A DNA stretch of 64,000 bases, taken from assembly GCA_009823395.1 (NCBI GenBank), contig CM020502.1:19252444-19316443 (forward strand), written 5' to 3'. The translations under genes were made by a program, and so were the position numbers. This DNA is from Thamnaconus septentrionalis. Lineage: Eukaryota; Chordata; Actinopteri; Tetraodontiformes; Monacanthidae. The notes below the pieces were generated by a model. The model ran no database searches. It saw only the letters and a list, made by a program, of their open reading frames with translations, and was not told the DNA's origin. Of this stretch, positions 34,755-48,000 are shown piece after piece. Position 1 is the stretch's first letter. Each line of letters opens with the position of its first letter.

Positions 34755-37700
34755 CGCCCTGTTTTATTTCCCTGACAGGACTTTTAGGGTAAATTTAACA
34801 CTTCGGCTCAGCGGAGTTCAGTCTGTTGTTGGCACTCGCAGCGTCGCTGGATGTTGCTGTGCTTGTTGGAATCTTATCAGTGACACACGGTGCATTAAGA
34901 GTGTGGAAATGTGCGTGTTCATATATATATAACCCGTCACATGAAGCCGTTTAATAGAATGTAAGATAATTGCTCTTCTGCATCACGGCTGCGAACGCCC
35001 ACTCCGCGTCTCCACAGCGGTGGAATAAAGTTTTTGGACACCTCGCGCATCTGTGACGTGCCGCATTGCGCTAAGAATCAAGCTTTAAGTCTCCCAAGTG
35101 CAGTTTATTTTAGCGCAGTCACCAACGATTACCCACACGCTGTGCATTGCGCTGTTCCGCGCAGCACACAACGGGATGTTTCAGCGAGATGACACATTGC
35201 AACACATCCAGAGCACAGGAACAACAAGAGTTTTCTTACTTTGTCTTATTAACAAGAAGCAATAAAGTTATCTCCATGCAGCCAAATGTTCTAAAATACA
35301 CAAAAATATCTGAAAAATATTTAATGACAATAATTGGGACCAAGTAAAACTGTGAGGGAGATTTTTTTTCTCCACTACTCTATATCTCATGTCTGTGCCA
35401 TTTAAAAGTGTGGCGTCCAATTTTGACTTCTGCTGAACCAAGCGTTTCTGACTTTCTTATATCATCACTATAGATTATCTTTAAATTAAAATGCTGTCAA
35501 GTATCTGCCGAGTCACATTTTTTAATAAATCTATTTTACATGTAAACTGCCCACAAGGAATTTTGGCTGGAGTTGTAATTTTATGCTACTTTGCCCAATG
35601 ATTTTGCCAATCTTTGTGTCCTAAGGAGCCATCGGATACTAATGAAATGACAGAAACCTCAATCGGACTCCCCATAATAATCCAGCTTTAGCCAGTGACC
35701 CTCTAAATCAGTGGTTCTCAACTGGTGGAGTCTCTGGACTTACATTTTTTTTCTGATAATGAAGTCACAACCCAAATTTATTCCACTCTCTATCATGTCT
35801 AGTAAATAAATTATTGAATTGAATTGAATTGAATTGTGCGTCCTGCAAACTAAATGCTCAACATTTTCTCTATCAACATATATATATATATATATATATT
35901 TTTTTTTTTTTCAAAAAACAAAAAAAAGGGAAACTGCTGACAAAGCCACGACCCAATCAAAACAGCTCCGTGACCCACTTTTCGGTCGCGACCCACCAGT
36001 TGAGTAACGATGCCCCAAGTGTGTTCGTTGAAATAAAAACAAGAGGGTCATTCTTTGATTGAACTTCATTTGAATCAACGGCATCTGTCAGCATGGCGGC
36101 TTGATCATCAGCAGGGTCCCGGCGCTCCGACCTCACCGTCATCCTCGTGACGCCTTTCTTACAATCACATTATCAGATTGTCTCATTATCAGAGCAGGAA
36201 ATAAGCCCCTCGCAGGCTGCCGGCGTGCGTCCTGGGGGACCGCCACGGGGCCCCTCACCCCATTTACACCTACTCACAGCCTGTCACATCAATTAATGAT
36301 GGCTCCTGGGTGTACGCGTCCCATGTCGCAACAGCTGCCGGGCCCCAACAGCAGCCCCTCCTGTTGGCTTTGCTCTAATTGCCAACATAAAAAACAAGTC
36401 TTATTTATTTTGAATGTTCTCTTCAATTTGGCCATTAGCGGAGTCGAGCCTGTGATATGAATGAGTTTTCAAAAGCGATTTAAGATTAGAAACTTTTTTT
36501 TGTAGAATTGCAAAAGCTAAATGAAACTTATTTTAAATCTGATGCACTTTCAGATGTACTTTCCTTTGTTTCTGAATGAATTCCAGTGAGTTATTTTAAA
36601 GGGGGTCCTTGCAATAATAATATTTTCAAAAGTCCAGAAAGACTAATTTTGCTGCGTCTGAAACTTGTAGTTTTCATGATTAGAGAGTGACACCACACCT
36701 TCTTTGTGTGTATGTGTGTTCCTGGTTTATTGGAGGTGGAGGGGAGGCAGTCACACAGTCAAACTAATGAATATATACCTACTGTTCCTACCTGGCTTTG
36801 AGTAGCGTAATAATCTGTGTATCATTTGTTTTTCCCAATAAAACCAAAGCCAATAAAATGAAAAAAATGATTACGAATCGTTTTTCTCATTCTTAATTTC
36901 GCGCTCAATTGGAAATGGACACAACAGGTAATGAGCAGCAGGTGTTTATATCTTCAGCATCACCCTCTCACCTTGTCTGATAAGCACAAACGTGTTCATT
37001 TTTGCGATCCCTGATGCTGTCTCTCGCATGCGTTACGAAACAAACAAACACTCGCCTTGCCTCAAATGGAAGGACCCAAATGGGATAATCGCCCGTTATC
37101 CAATTTGTCCATTTTCCAATGGACCACAAAATTAGGAATCTGACAAAATTAGTTATCCATTTTTTCATTTTAGTTGTTGGTTGAGATGTTGAGGGGAAAA
37201 AAAAGAGTCGATTTTTTTTTTTTTTTTGGTTTGGTTTTACTTTGATAAATGAATGAACGATTGATTCACGGATTCGTAACCTCCAATTACGTAGCATCTA
37301 GCTGCGAATCAGTGTCACAAACATCTGAAACAACATTTTGATCATTCGAATCAGAATTCGATCAGCTGTGTAATTTTGCCGTACGTATCCTCGAATTTGC
37401 ATCTGACGGCTTTGTCTCGTCCCGGCAGGAGGCCCGTCGAGTGGATCGACGGAGAGCGCGGCCGCGGCGCCTTGCGGCAGCGGCGGCAGTGACGAGCAGA
37501 ACAACGGGCCCAGGAAAAAGCCAAAAGACTCGAACGGTTCCAAAAATGAGGAGTGCACAACTCCCCACTCTTCTCAGGGAGCGACGACCAACGAACTGAC
37601 GCAAGCCGCTGCGCTGGCGGCAGTCGAGGGCGAATCGGGGCAAAACGAAGAGTCGAGTCGGGCGGAATCGGGCGCGGAGTCGAGGGAAACTCGGGCGGAC

Positions 37701-38969
37701 GACGTCGAGGGAGGGGACAGCTGCAGGACGCGGGAGGGCGAGAATTCGTCGGCGCCGAGCCGCGAGTCCAACAACTTTGACTTTGACCTGTCCAGCGACA
37801 GCGACAACGACTCGGCCGCAGACAAGCCCCCCTCGTCGGAGAGCGAAAGCGAAGGCAGGCGGGACGAAGCCGCGACGGGGGGAAATCAGAACGACGCGAA
37901 AGACCCTCTGGGGGTCCTGCTGCCGGACCCCGAGCTGGGAAACGGCTGCCCGGACAGGAGGGAGCCGGAAACAGAGTCCCAGAACAGCGAGCAGTCGGGG
38001 GTGACGACGGGCGAGGAGCTGCTGGACCAGAGCATGGAGGATGACGACGAGGAGGAGGAAGAGGAGGACGTGGACCACGACGACCACCTCATCTACCTGG
38101 AGGAGGTGCTGGAGAGGATCCATGGCGAGTACTACAGCCGCTACCAGGTCTACCTGAGCGATGAGGCGCAAGACTCTCCCGACATCCGCAGGATCGTCCC
38201 CGAGCTGAAGGGCAAGACGCTGGAGGGCACCCGCATCGTGTTCAGCGGCCTCTACCCCACCAACTACCCCATGGAGAGGACGCGCGAGTTCTACCACGCC
38301 AAGGCGCTCGGCGCCAAGGTCGGGAGGGGCCTCCTCCTCAGCCCCAAGGAGCCCAGCAGGACCACGCACCTCATCGCCGCCAGAGCCGGTAGGTTTAAAA
38401 AAAAGACAACAAAAAAACCCACACCCAGAGTGTGTTTTGGCCGTGCATGCTGGTTTAGAACGGTGGTTCTCAAGTGGTAGAGTCTCAGGACCCTCATTTT
38501 TTTTCCCCCTGTGATGAAGTCGCAACCCAAATTTATTCCACAAAAATTCAAACGCTAGCCCACTTTCCATTATGTCTAGTAAATCAATGATTGAATTGAC
38601 ACGTTAATTAACTCTAAATATGCTTTTTATGAAAGGTGGCTATTTTGAAGAATTTAAATATAAAACGTGGTCTCTCTGATATCCACACACATTTATACGC
38701 TGTATTACGTAAGGGTATTGGTGCCAAACTACAAAAAAAAGGGGCTCAGTATGAAAGAAAAGTTTCACGTTTTTACGTGATACCGCACGTGATATTTCAC
38801 ATTCAGAGTACAAAGTCTACAAGAATTTACAATTTTCAAGTTATGAACAGTGAACAAGCAAATGATTTGCATTTGTTTGTGTGTGCCTTTGATAAATACA
38901 CAAAAAATCACTGGCAAATATTTAAGGCAATAATTTGGATAGAATCTGTCCAAAACCTTTTTTTTTCAC

Positions 38970-39045
<76 letters not shown>

Positions 39046-42000
39046 GGCTCTCTGTTTTGTTATTGATAATGACTGCCTGTTCAGAAAACGTATATATTCA
39101 ACACTTGGTTTGAGTTCCTCATGCACACCTTACCGCTTCGGTGCCGTGTGCTGTGAAGGCACTCAGCCTGCAGCACTGCTCAAGAGTTCCGCTTGCTTTT
39201 GATGAAGTTGGATGGTTTCTCAACTCCCCCTCGACCACACACCCTGTGTATTCTCTGCTGGATTGAGGTCAGGCGGGTTTTCCGGCCAATCGAGCTCTGT
39301 AATACCAGGCTCAGGTTCAGCAATCGTCCCCCTGCAGCTTCGACCTCGCTGCTGCAGAAAGGAACCCTCAGCGTATAGCGCTCTGAAAAATCACCCTGTG
39401 GTGACTCCGAGAGAGAAACTCAGAGAAGCAACAGATGACACGCTGCCCCAAATCGCTGCTGATAGCGGAAACGTCACACTGGACTTGGATCAACTTTTTG
39501 TTCACTCTTCCTCAAGGTTTAGGGATCTTTATTGACCTTCTGTAGCTTCACCTCCCTGTGGACAAAACCCGTGGGTGTCTTCTGGATCACTGTCAAGTCA
39601 GCGATCATTCCCATCGTGGTGTTTTCAACTGTCCTCAGGGCTGCTTGAATCAAATATCTAGAGTCAGTGTGAACCTTTTACCTTTTTAATGTTTTGGGTT
39701 TTTGGATTTCCATCAGCCATAACTATAGAGACATGTAATGTCATGTATATACATTTAAAAAAAGATCAAGCTAGACATTTTCAATGTAATCATTGAAAAT
39801 CATTGAATTGCAATGCATTTCTTTTAGTTGCAGCAGTTTATCTGAGTCATCGTTCAAAGTTTCAGACCCTCGTTGAAACTCAAAAACTAAAGAACTGCTG
39901 AAAAGTCCCGTTGCTTTTTCTCTTGCTGCTCCCTCATCCCATAGACGAGTGCATTTAGATTAGTGCAGCACAGCTGATTGAACAGCCGTGATGCGATCTT
40001 GTGCAAGTGCAACACACGCAAAGATGTGATTTGCCATTAAATGCGTGCACAGCTCGTCTTTGTAAAAGTTGCAACGCAGCATTGGGTTTGCTACTGTGCA
40101 CAGGTGTTGCCCACCCCGCAATAATATCCACCATATTCTTACTATTATAGATCAAGAACATCGTCTTGAAACAACATGATTCAGGTACAATTTTAATTTG
40201 TTTTTACCTCCCCAAAAAATATAATTTTCAGTAAACTTCTGATTCGTGCGATACTGCACGTAAATCCAACTGTCGCAGTAAAACTGCAAGGTAGTAATTC
40301 TATTTTTTTTTCCCTGATCAGCACTTTTGTTTCCCCTTACCGTTGCAATTCTTATTCCCATGTTAGTGGAACGGCTCCATCAATCGCGCCGTTGTGCTTT
40401 GTTCGAACATTTTGATTCAGGTAAAGATATCAACCATTCGACCATTATATTTTTCTTTGTTCTTGTTCACTGGCTCTCTGCCCTTTGGGCCGGCTGTATC
40501 ATCACGAGCACACACCAACGGTGATTCTTTTCAAGTATTAAAGTTGATCGGTTTTGCCAATTAACTTTGTGGTTGGAATTCAATTAAGAAAATTAAAAAT
40601 GCTGTAGTCAGCTTGCAGGTCAGTGAACGAAAGTACGGCGGGAGGCTCAAAGCTGGTCAATACGTGAACACAGTGCGATTGTTAACCGTGCATTACCAAA
40701 ATAACCTCGGGGTTAATGATTTTCTGCGCTTGCATTGCTTTGAACATCGATACGTTTTATTCACGCGGAACCCAGACTCTGCAGATTTCCTCAAACAACC
40801 CCGTCCCCGTCGTCTTCTGCAGCAGGAAATTGGATGAACGTTGCAGGACTGTTTTTTCTTTAAAGGTTAAGTGTGTAATATTTGGAGATTATTGAAGAAG
40901 GCCTGGATTGTCAACACAAGGCTTCCTTAGAAATATGGCAGAGAAAGTTGGCAGCACACTGGGAGCAAGACTCTTGCGATGTGTATATTCTTATATACAC
41001 TACCAGTCAAAAATTGGGACCCAACTTCTTATGCAATTTCTTTTTTATCCTTAGAACTTTCTACACTGCAGGGTTAGGGTTAGGGTTAGGGTTAGGGTTA
41101 GGTACTGTGACACCTTCAGTATCTACAGGTGTCACAGTAGATACTGAAGACATCAAACATATGAGCAAGATATGTGTAATTATGCAGCAAAGAAAACTGG
41201 AAATATGCTTTTTATGAAAGGTGGCTATTTTGAAGAATTTAAATATAAAACGTGTTTGAGTTATTTTACACTTTCGTTTCCTTCATAATTCCATGTGTGT
41301 TCATACATAGTTCTAATGCCATCAGTGAGAAACTGCACTGTCAATAGTCATGAGAATGAAAGAAAAGACTTTTGGCTGGTAGTGTATATATCAGAACTTA
41401 TGTAAGGGTAGGAAAACCAAATTGCTTTTATTATACTGCGAGTATAAACTTTTATATATATGGTCAGTATATCAAGTTTTTACCAATGTAAGAATCATAA
41501 ATCAAGCCAAATATTACACACTGCACCTTTAATCTTCAACATAATATTGGACTTGCAGTTATTTCCTAGTGTTTTATCTTTCGGTCTGTGATGCAGCAGC
41601 TTTTGTCAGCAGCTTTGTACAACAAGCCTTTTGACCTTTTTTCCTCCGACTGCCCCGTCAAAACCAGGCACAGAGAAGGTTCGCCAGGCGCAGGACTGCA
41701 AGCACCTTCACGTGGTCAACCCTGATTGGCTGTGGAGCTGCCTGGAGCGCTGGGAGAGGGTGGAGGAGCAGCTCTACCCGCTGAAGGAGGACTACTCCAA
41801 GACGCCAAGGTTGGAGAAACCAAAAATCGCTCTCGCCTGATTAGTCAACGCGGTTGACTTTGCCAGTTTCCGAGAACTGATTTTATCATTTTCCCGTGTG
41901 TCCAAGGAGCAACAGTCCGGCGGCACTACTTGAAAACATCAGCTCGCAGCACAAACGCGTCTTCCAGCCGATCGTCGTCCAGTCCAAACCCCTCCCCCGA

Positions 42001-45000
42001 GCGCCGGAGAGCCGGACCTACGACCCGGTGACGGGGAAGCTCATCCGGAGGGGTCCTCAGGTGTCACGTCCGTTCGCCCAGGCGTCGGGCTCTTTATTAC
42101 TCCCGGATCAAGGGGAGCAATCTTGTCTCAGGTAATGTGGCAAAGTCATCAAGAAGGTTTTTGCTATACAGCTGCACCCGCAAAACTATTTCAAGAAATA
42201 TTTCAGATTTCCCAAGAAACTGTTACTGAAAATATCCACGGACAAATAGAGTCTACCATGTTGCAAGTCCTTAAAATAATGAATGAATGAATTAAAATGT
42301 TTATTGGGTCAATCCATATGAATTAAAGACAATAACGCTTCCAAAAACACTCATTCCTAATAAACCAATTCTCAAAATCGTTTTGCTTAAAGGTTAAGTG
42401 TTTAATATTTCAAGATGATGGAAGAAGAAACAGCGACATCAAGTGCTTACATTTTTGATTGCAGCGTGTTTCACTTAAGTCCCCTAAAGGACTGTGTACC
42501 CTCCCTCTCCCGAGCTTGCCAGTGAACTACAGTGGCCGGCGAGCACAGACCTGGATATGTCATCCACCTTCTTCTTCGTTGTTTTATTTGAGGAACTGTT
42601 TAACGAACCAAAATTCTTTTCGAGATTCCTTTTGTGTGAAGTGGGACTTCAGTTACTACGATAAACACAATGTTAACAACAGATTAATAACTTTATGATG
42701 ATTAACTAAAAGTCATTATGGCCTCTTTTGGGCTGATATGTAGAACTATTGAGGTCACAGACCAGGGCCTCTAGTTTGGCTCAGATGATTTGGAAATGAC
42801 CAGATAAATGCAAGACAATAAGTACTGCTTGTCTCCCATAGAGCCACCAGAAGGCAAGACACTAAATAAGCTTTCTTGTGACGTTCAGACAAATCTTTTT
42901 TTTTTTTTTTATTCTTATTTTTTTTTTAACAGTACATTCTCTTTTAAAAACAAACAAAGAAACAAAAAATAAAACCTGTCCTTTCCTCACTTTTCCCCCG
43001 TCGGTTCGATACTTCACCGCACATTTCTGCTTTGTTGACAGAAACGGCGTTCATCACCGCTCGCCGCATCCAGCGAAAGCCCCCACGGGGGAGCGCGCAG
43101 AAACCTATGACATGTAAAGCAGTCAAAGAGTTGCGCTATTGACATTTCTCTATTGACTTGCCACGGTCGCCCATAACAGATCTTAAATGTATGGATTTTT
43201 TTTTCCCGCTCGGGGCCTCACATCCATCCCTCCACACTCTGTAACTAAAGCAGCTGTTGCTGCGGCGCTGCTCTGCTTTGAATTGACAGGAATTAGCCTC
43301 CTTGGAGACGGGCAGCATGTTCTGCCGTGCGCTGAGGGACAATAACTCACCATCACCCTCCACCGTTTCACTTTTATTGTGAGAGTGTTGCTCTCGGGAT
43401 TGAGAGTAATGTGAGTTTTTTGAAAACCCAGCGCACTTCACACACACCTGGAAGAAAAGGCCAAAAACACAAACAATATTTTTCTACCCACCAATATTTG
43501 ATTTTTTTTCTCTGTCCCTCTTCCCCAAACAGTTTTAATCGGATGACACGGCAAGTCATACTTTATAACTTGATGGTTATAAAAGCGTCACCCGACAGTC
43601 ACGCCGACTTAATGTGTTTTCAAAGTGACGTTGACGAAACCCACCAGTCGCTCATCAGACGCATAAAATCAGGCCACGTATTTGGTGCTTTACATCCAAA
43701 GCGCTTTCCGGTTGTTGCGTGAACTTGGAATTTTATTTATTTGTTTTTTTTCCCTAATCATCAAAAGAGAACCTACTTAATTAAGCGCCGCCGAGCCAAA
43801 GTGGGGAAGCTTCCCTGCATACTTGCATAATATTTACATCTGAAGAGCGCTCGCTATGGGGGTGGGGGAAACCTTGGCGCCTCTCCTCCTTAACCCCTTC
43901 ACCTCCGCGCACCCACATCCACAAATAGGCTGTGTTGTGCAGAAAGGAGCTGATTACATTATTTATTGTTTTTGCCATTATTGCAATTGCTTTGAATATT
44001 GCCTTAACGAGCGGACATGAAAGAGTTTTATTAGAACAAGCAAATTAGCTGGGGGGTAAAAAAAACAAACAAAAGCAGAACGCCAAGTGTCACGCAAAGA
44101 ACCATGCAAGTAAATGAAATATGAAATCTGAAAATGTCTTGGGATATCAACCTAGAATGCATTGTATACGTTTCTTATCTCTTTACACATCAGTTCCTAA
44201 GAGTTCACCGCAAGCATTTGAAAAGAGGAAGCTTAACTAGAAAGCTGATTGAACTTTCTATCAGATTCAGGAGGTCCTATCAGATTTTTTTATATTGCCA
44301 TATGAATCAATCATATCATATAGGCAGAAGGGAAAAAGCCCTCTTTGTCATTTTTGTTTGTGAAAATCACATCCGATTCCGATAAAACTGCACCTTTGAA
44401 AGTATCCACATTGATCTCTTCAGCAGCAATACTTGACATTTTGCTTTTGTTATGCTAACTTTCATATTCCAACCACATCTCTAAGCAGTAAGGAACCGTA
44501 TTGGTTGTAGAGCCGTTGGAATTTAAATGGAAAAATGCTTTTTTGTTGGCGCTTACACTGTCATATTTTTAAGGAAGCCGAGTGTGGACAATCCAGTGTG
44601 TTTCGTAATTAGGGTGACTGCTTGCATCTTCAAATAAACCAACGAAGAAGAAGATGGACGAGGTCTCCATGTTTGGGTGCACGGGCCACCGTAGTTCACT
44701 GGCAAGCTCGGTAGCAGGAGGGAGAGTGAAACAGCGCTGCAATCTAAAATGTAACCGCTTGATGTCGCTGTTTCTTTGTCAAAATCTCCAAATATGACGC
44801 GCTTAACCTTTAAAATGCATGTCGCTAAGTTACGCTAACGGCATAATGGAGGCACTCGTAAAGAAAATGGCACTCACACAGCCTGATGGCTTTCTTTCTC
44901 ACCACAGGGGAAATTCAAATAGCCAGCAGGACGACTCGGCCGGTTTGAGCCAAGACGACGAGCAGCCGGGGCCCTCTCGCCGAGAGCGACAGCCGAGCAT

Positions 45001-48000
45001 GTCGGAGACTATGCCGCTCTACACACTTTGCAAGGAGGACCTAGAGAGCATGGACAAAGAGGTGAGCTGTGAGTGCGGGAGTTGGTTTGTCCTTGTAAAG
45101 AGACAAGGATGAAATAAAATAAGGAAAAGTTCAAAATATTGATTATAAGTCTGAAAAATGTAGTGAAAATGAGCTCTAAAATAGGCCCCCACTGCTCTTT
45201 GATTGTTTGGGGTGACGAGTCCAGCCATATGAGTTTCCTCTTGCAACACTTTTGCTCGTTAGAGGCTACAAACACACAACTTTCTCCGCGGTGGCTTGGT
45301 TCACACTTCACAAGCGTCCATTTAGGTTGTCAAATAAGATCAATTGAAATGGAGGGTTAAATACATTCTGCCCTGTAGCCGTTTTCTCTGGATTTAGGCA
45401 CACTCCGCCAACGGCGATGAGGCACTTTGAGGCCAATTTAACAGCAGAGGCTCCATTGTCGACGTTTTCCATTAATGCTCAGTCTTCAGTCCGTGTCCGT
45501 CTGCCTCCCGCCACCTTTATGTTCTTTTCATAATTCTTGCAACACAGCCGACTTGATTGCGGATGTCTGGGAGCGATGCCCCTCCCGCTCACTTAATAGC
45601 CTCAAACGGAGTCGGAATCCAACTAATGTCTCTCCTGGGAGAAAATGTGCAAATTGCGTCCTTGGAATCTGTCAAGAGTTTTTTTTTTTGTTGTGCTGGT
45701 TGCCCCAGAGGGGCTGTGGCTTGTTTACGCGACGCGTTCGAAGGCCACATTGACTTCATGGTTGAAGTGTTTTACTTTTTTCAATGTGCTATACGTTATC
45801 CTTGAAGAAATGATCACAGCATCACAGCTCCATTATTGTAACTGCCCTCAAGCGGAATACAAATTACTCAAGGTTATTTGAAATGCAATTATACACGTCA
45901 ACCCCAAGAGGAAACATGTCAAACATGGAGTGGCTGAAAAAAAACATTTTTCAAATTTCTTAATTACCAAATAGCCACTTTATTTCTGTGATTGGTTTAG
46001 ATGGAAAACCGGTGGCAGGTTCTCCAACAAAATTTGGCGTGATTAATTGAAATCTAATCAATTGAGGTGGACGTCAGCGCAATTGGTCAGGCTCTGAGTG
46101 ACGCGCCGACTCTCGTTGCCAGGATCCAAAACTGACTCACCCTGATATTAAGTTCTTTTAATTCAGAGGTTAATTAACTCTGCTGTAGCTGCAGGCCAAA
46201 GCTCTGGCGTAGCGTTGCCTCGGCCTTTTGAGGTTAACCTCCCTTTTACCTCTTGTGCATTTTCAGTATTTGCTGTGTAGAAAATGCAGGGATGCATCTC
46301 GTTTCTTTAGAGATATTCAAATCTGTTCAAGTTAGTACATAAGGTTGTGGCGAAAAGATGACATATATGAAGATTTAGCATGTGCACACAAAGATGGCAT
46401 TTTTGAAACCGACTATTTACTGAAGCGCTTTAAAAAAAAAAAAAAAAAAAAACTTTGTACAGACGGAGTCTCATCCAGAAATGTTAGCGTCAGAACGGAA
46501 CCGGAAAATGACTGGCACCACCGCAGTACTTACGCCAGGCCTGATGTGGCGCTGTAAGGGTGCTCCCTTAAAACCGGAGAACCTCGTTTTGTATCTCCAA
46601 CGGTTTAAAAGTTTGTGCAGGCATAATTTCATCTTAACTGAATCAAATCAAATCGAGATAAATAGACGCTCGAGTTAGAGTCCTTTCCAATTACACAAAA
46701 CCAAAATGAAAACATAAATCCTCCTCTAGGCTGAGTAGCGAATCAAATACAATTAAGATGCGATGCCTCTACCTTGCCATGTTTTATAAGAGACAGAGAT
46801 ACAGTGTTCGCAGATGAAGACTATGCACATAAACTTGCATGGCAGGTCTATGAAATGGTGGTTTCCAAGAACTAGTGAAAAACGACCATGACATCATTGA
46901 GCTGACGATTTCTCAATTCTCAATTATTTTGTGCCTTTCTCTTGTGTGAGTCACTGGGAAGGCTTTCTGGTGCTGTTCTGAACACACACACACACACACA
47001 CACACACTGAGTGAAAAACGACTTGTAAAATGACTTATAGATTTATAGAACACCTAAAACAGAAGTAGCCCGGCCAATCTCAAGGGAAGATTTGAACGAT
47101 CGCTCTGCAGGCTCCAAGGTTGCGAGCACAAAGCAGCGCATATTTCTAAAGATCACGTCTGTGTTTGTGGCTAATGGACATCGTCATGACATCTGCAGGA
47201 AGCGACCTGGAACTTTTGTTTCTATTATTAATGTGCGAGCGTGACATCATGTCGGCGGTCGGGTCAGCCCGGACGCTGGTTCGTCTGAACGGATTACGTC
47301 CCTTTTTGTCGATACAGCAAAACATCGCAAGGTTGAAGCCTTGCATCTTAATTGTGTTTTATTATCTGCTGAGCCTTGAGATGAATTTATACTTTAATTT
47401 TGTTTTTATGTAATTGGAAAGGATTCTAACTAGAGCGTCTATTTATCTCAATTTGACTTGATTCGGTTAGGATGAAATTGTGCCCCGTCCAAACTTTTTC
47501 ACCACTGGGGAAGCAAAACGTGGAGCCGTTCATCTTCCGCGAGCTGTACCAACTTTTCAGGAATTGCTGCGTTTTTTATTTTCGACTTGATGGTGCCGGA
47601 GCGCTCTTCCGTTGTGGCTCCGTTAATCAGCGCCGCCTCGCAATAAGATCCCGTCATAGTAGCTTGGCTCTCGCATCAATTTTCAATTTCACTAAAGGCC
47701 AGGCTGCGACACCGCCTGTCCCGGAAGAAGTTGTAGTTGGTTAATGAGGTGTTCAGCACTCACCACAGGCGTCCCCCTCACAAACATCGGCGCTTAATGT
47801 GTCAAAGCGTTTGTTTGGAATGTCTCCTTTTTTGTAAATCTGATGGATTTTTGTTTTGAGGCACAAACATAAACTAACAATTTTTTATTTTCATTTATCG
47901 TTTGCTGCGTAGGAAGATAAACGACATGACAAATGTACTTGAAGCCAAGACGTCGTCCCTTGATTGCGGGGATTGCTGATTAATTGTGCACTTTAATGTT

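Larger units (their letters stand above)
40862..41532 (+). mobile_element. Family-C MITE, copy 3 (split by a family-A insertion)
   Basis: Left end AAAGGTTAAGTGTGTAATAT at about 40863, right end ACACTGCACCTTT near 41520-41532; interrupted at 40996-41386 by the Tc1-like element. Internally deleted after GAAGAAG. Confidence 0.85.

Noticed and set aside
37362..38570. A 402-codon open frame on the - strand opposite CTDP1 exon 8
   Set aside because: It is the mirror of a GC-rich, Glu/Ser-rich exon, which leaves the opposite strand free of stops. Low-complexity Leu/Arg/Val runs, no domain, and the + strand matches FCP1 through its BRCT start.
41071..41102. Telomeric repeats as a sign of a chromosome end
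   Set aside because: Only five units, inside a MITE inside a gene intron, with the same gene continuing on both sides.
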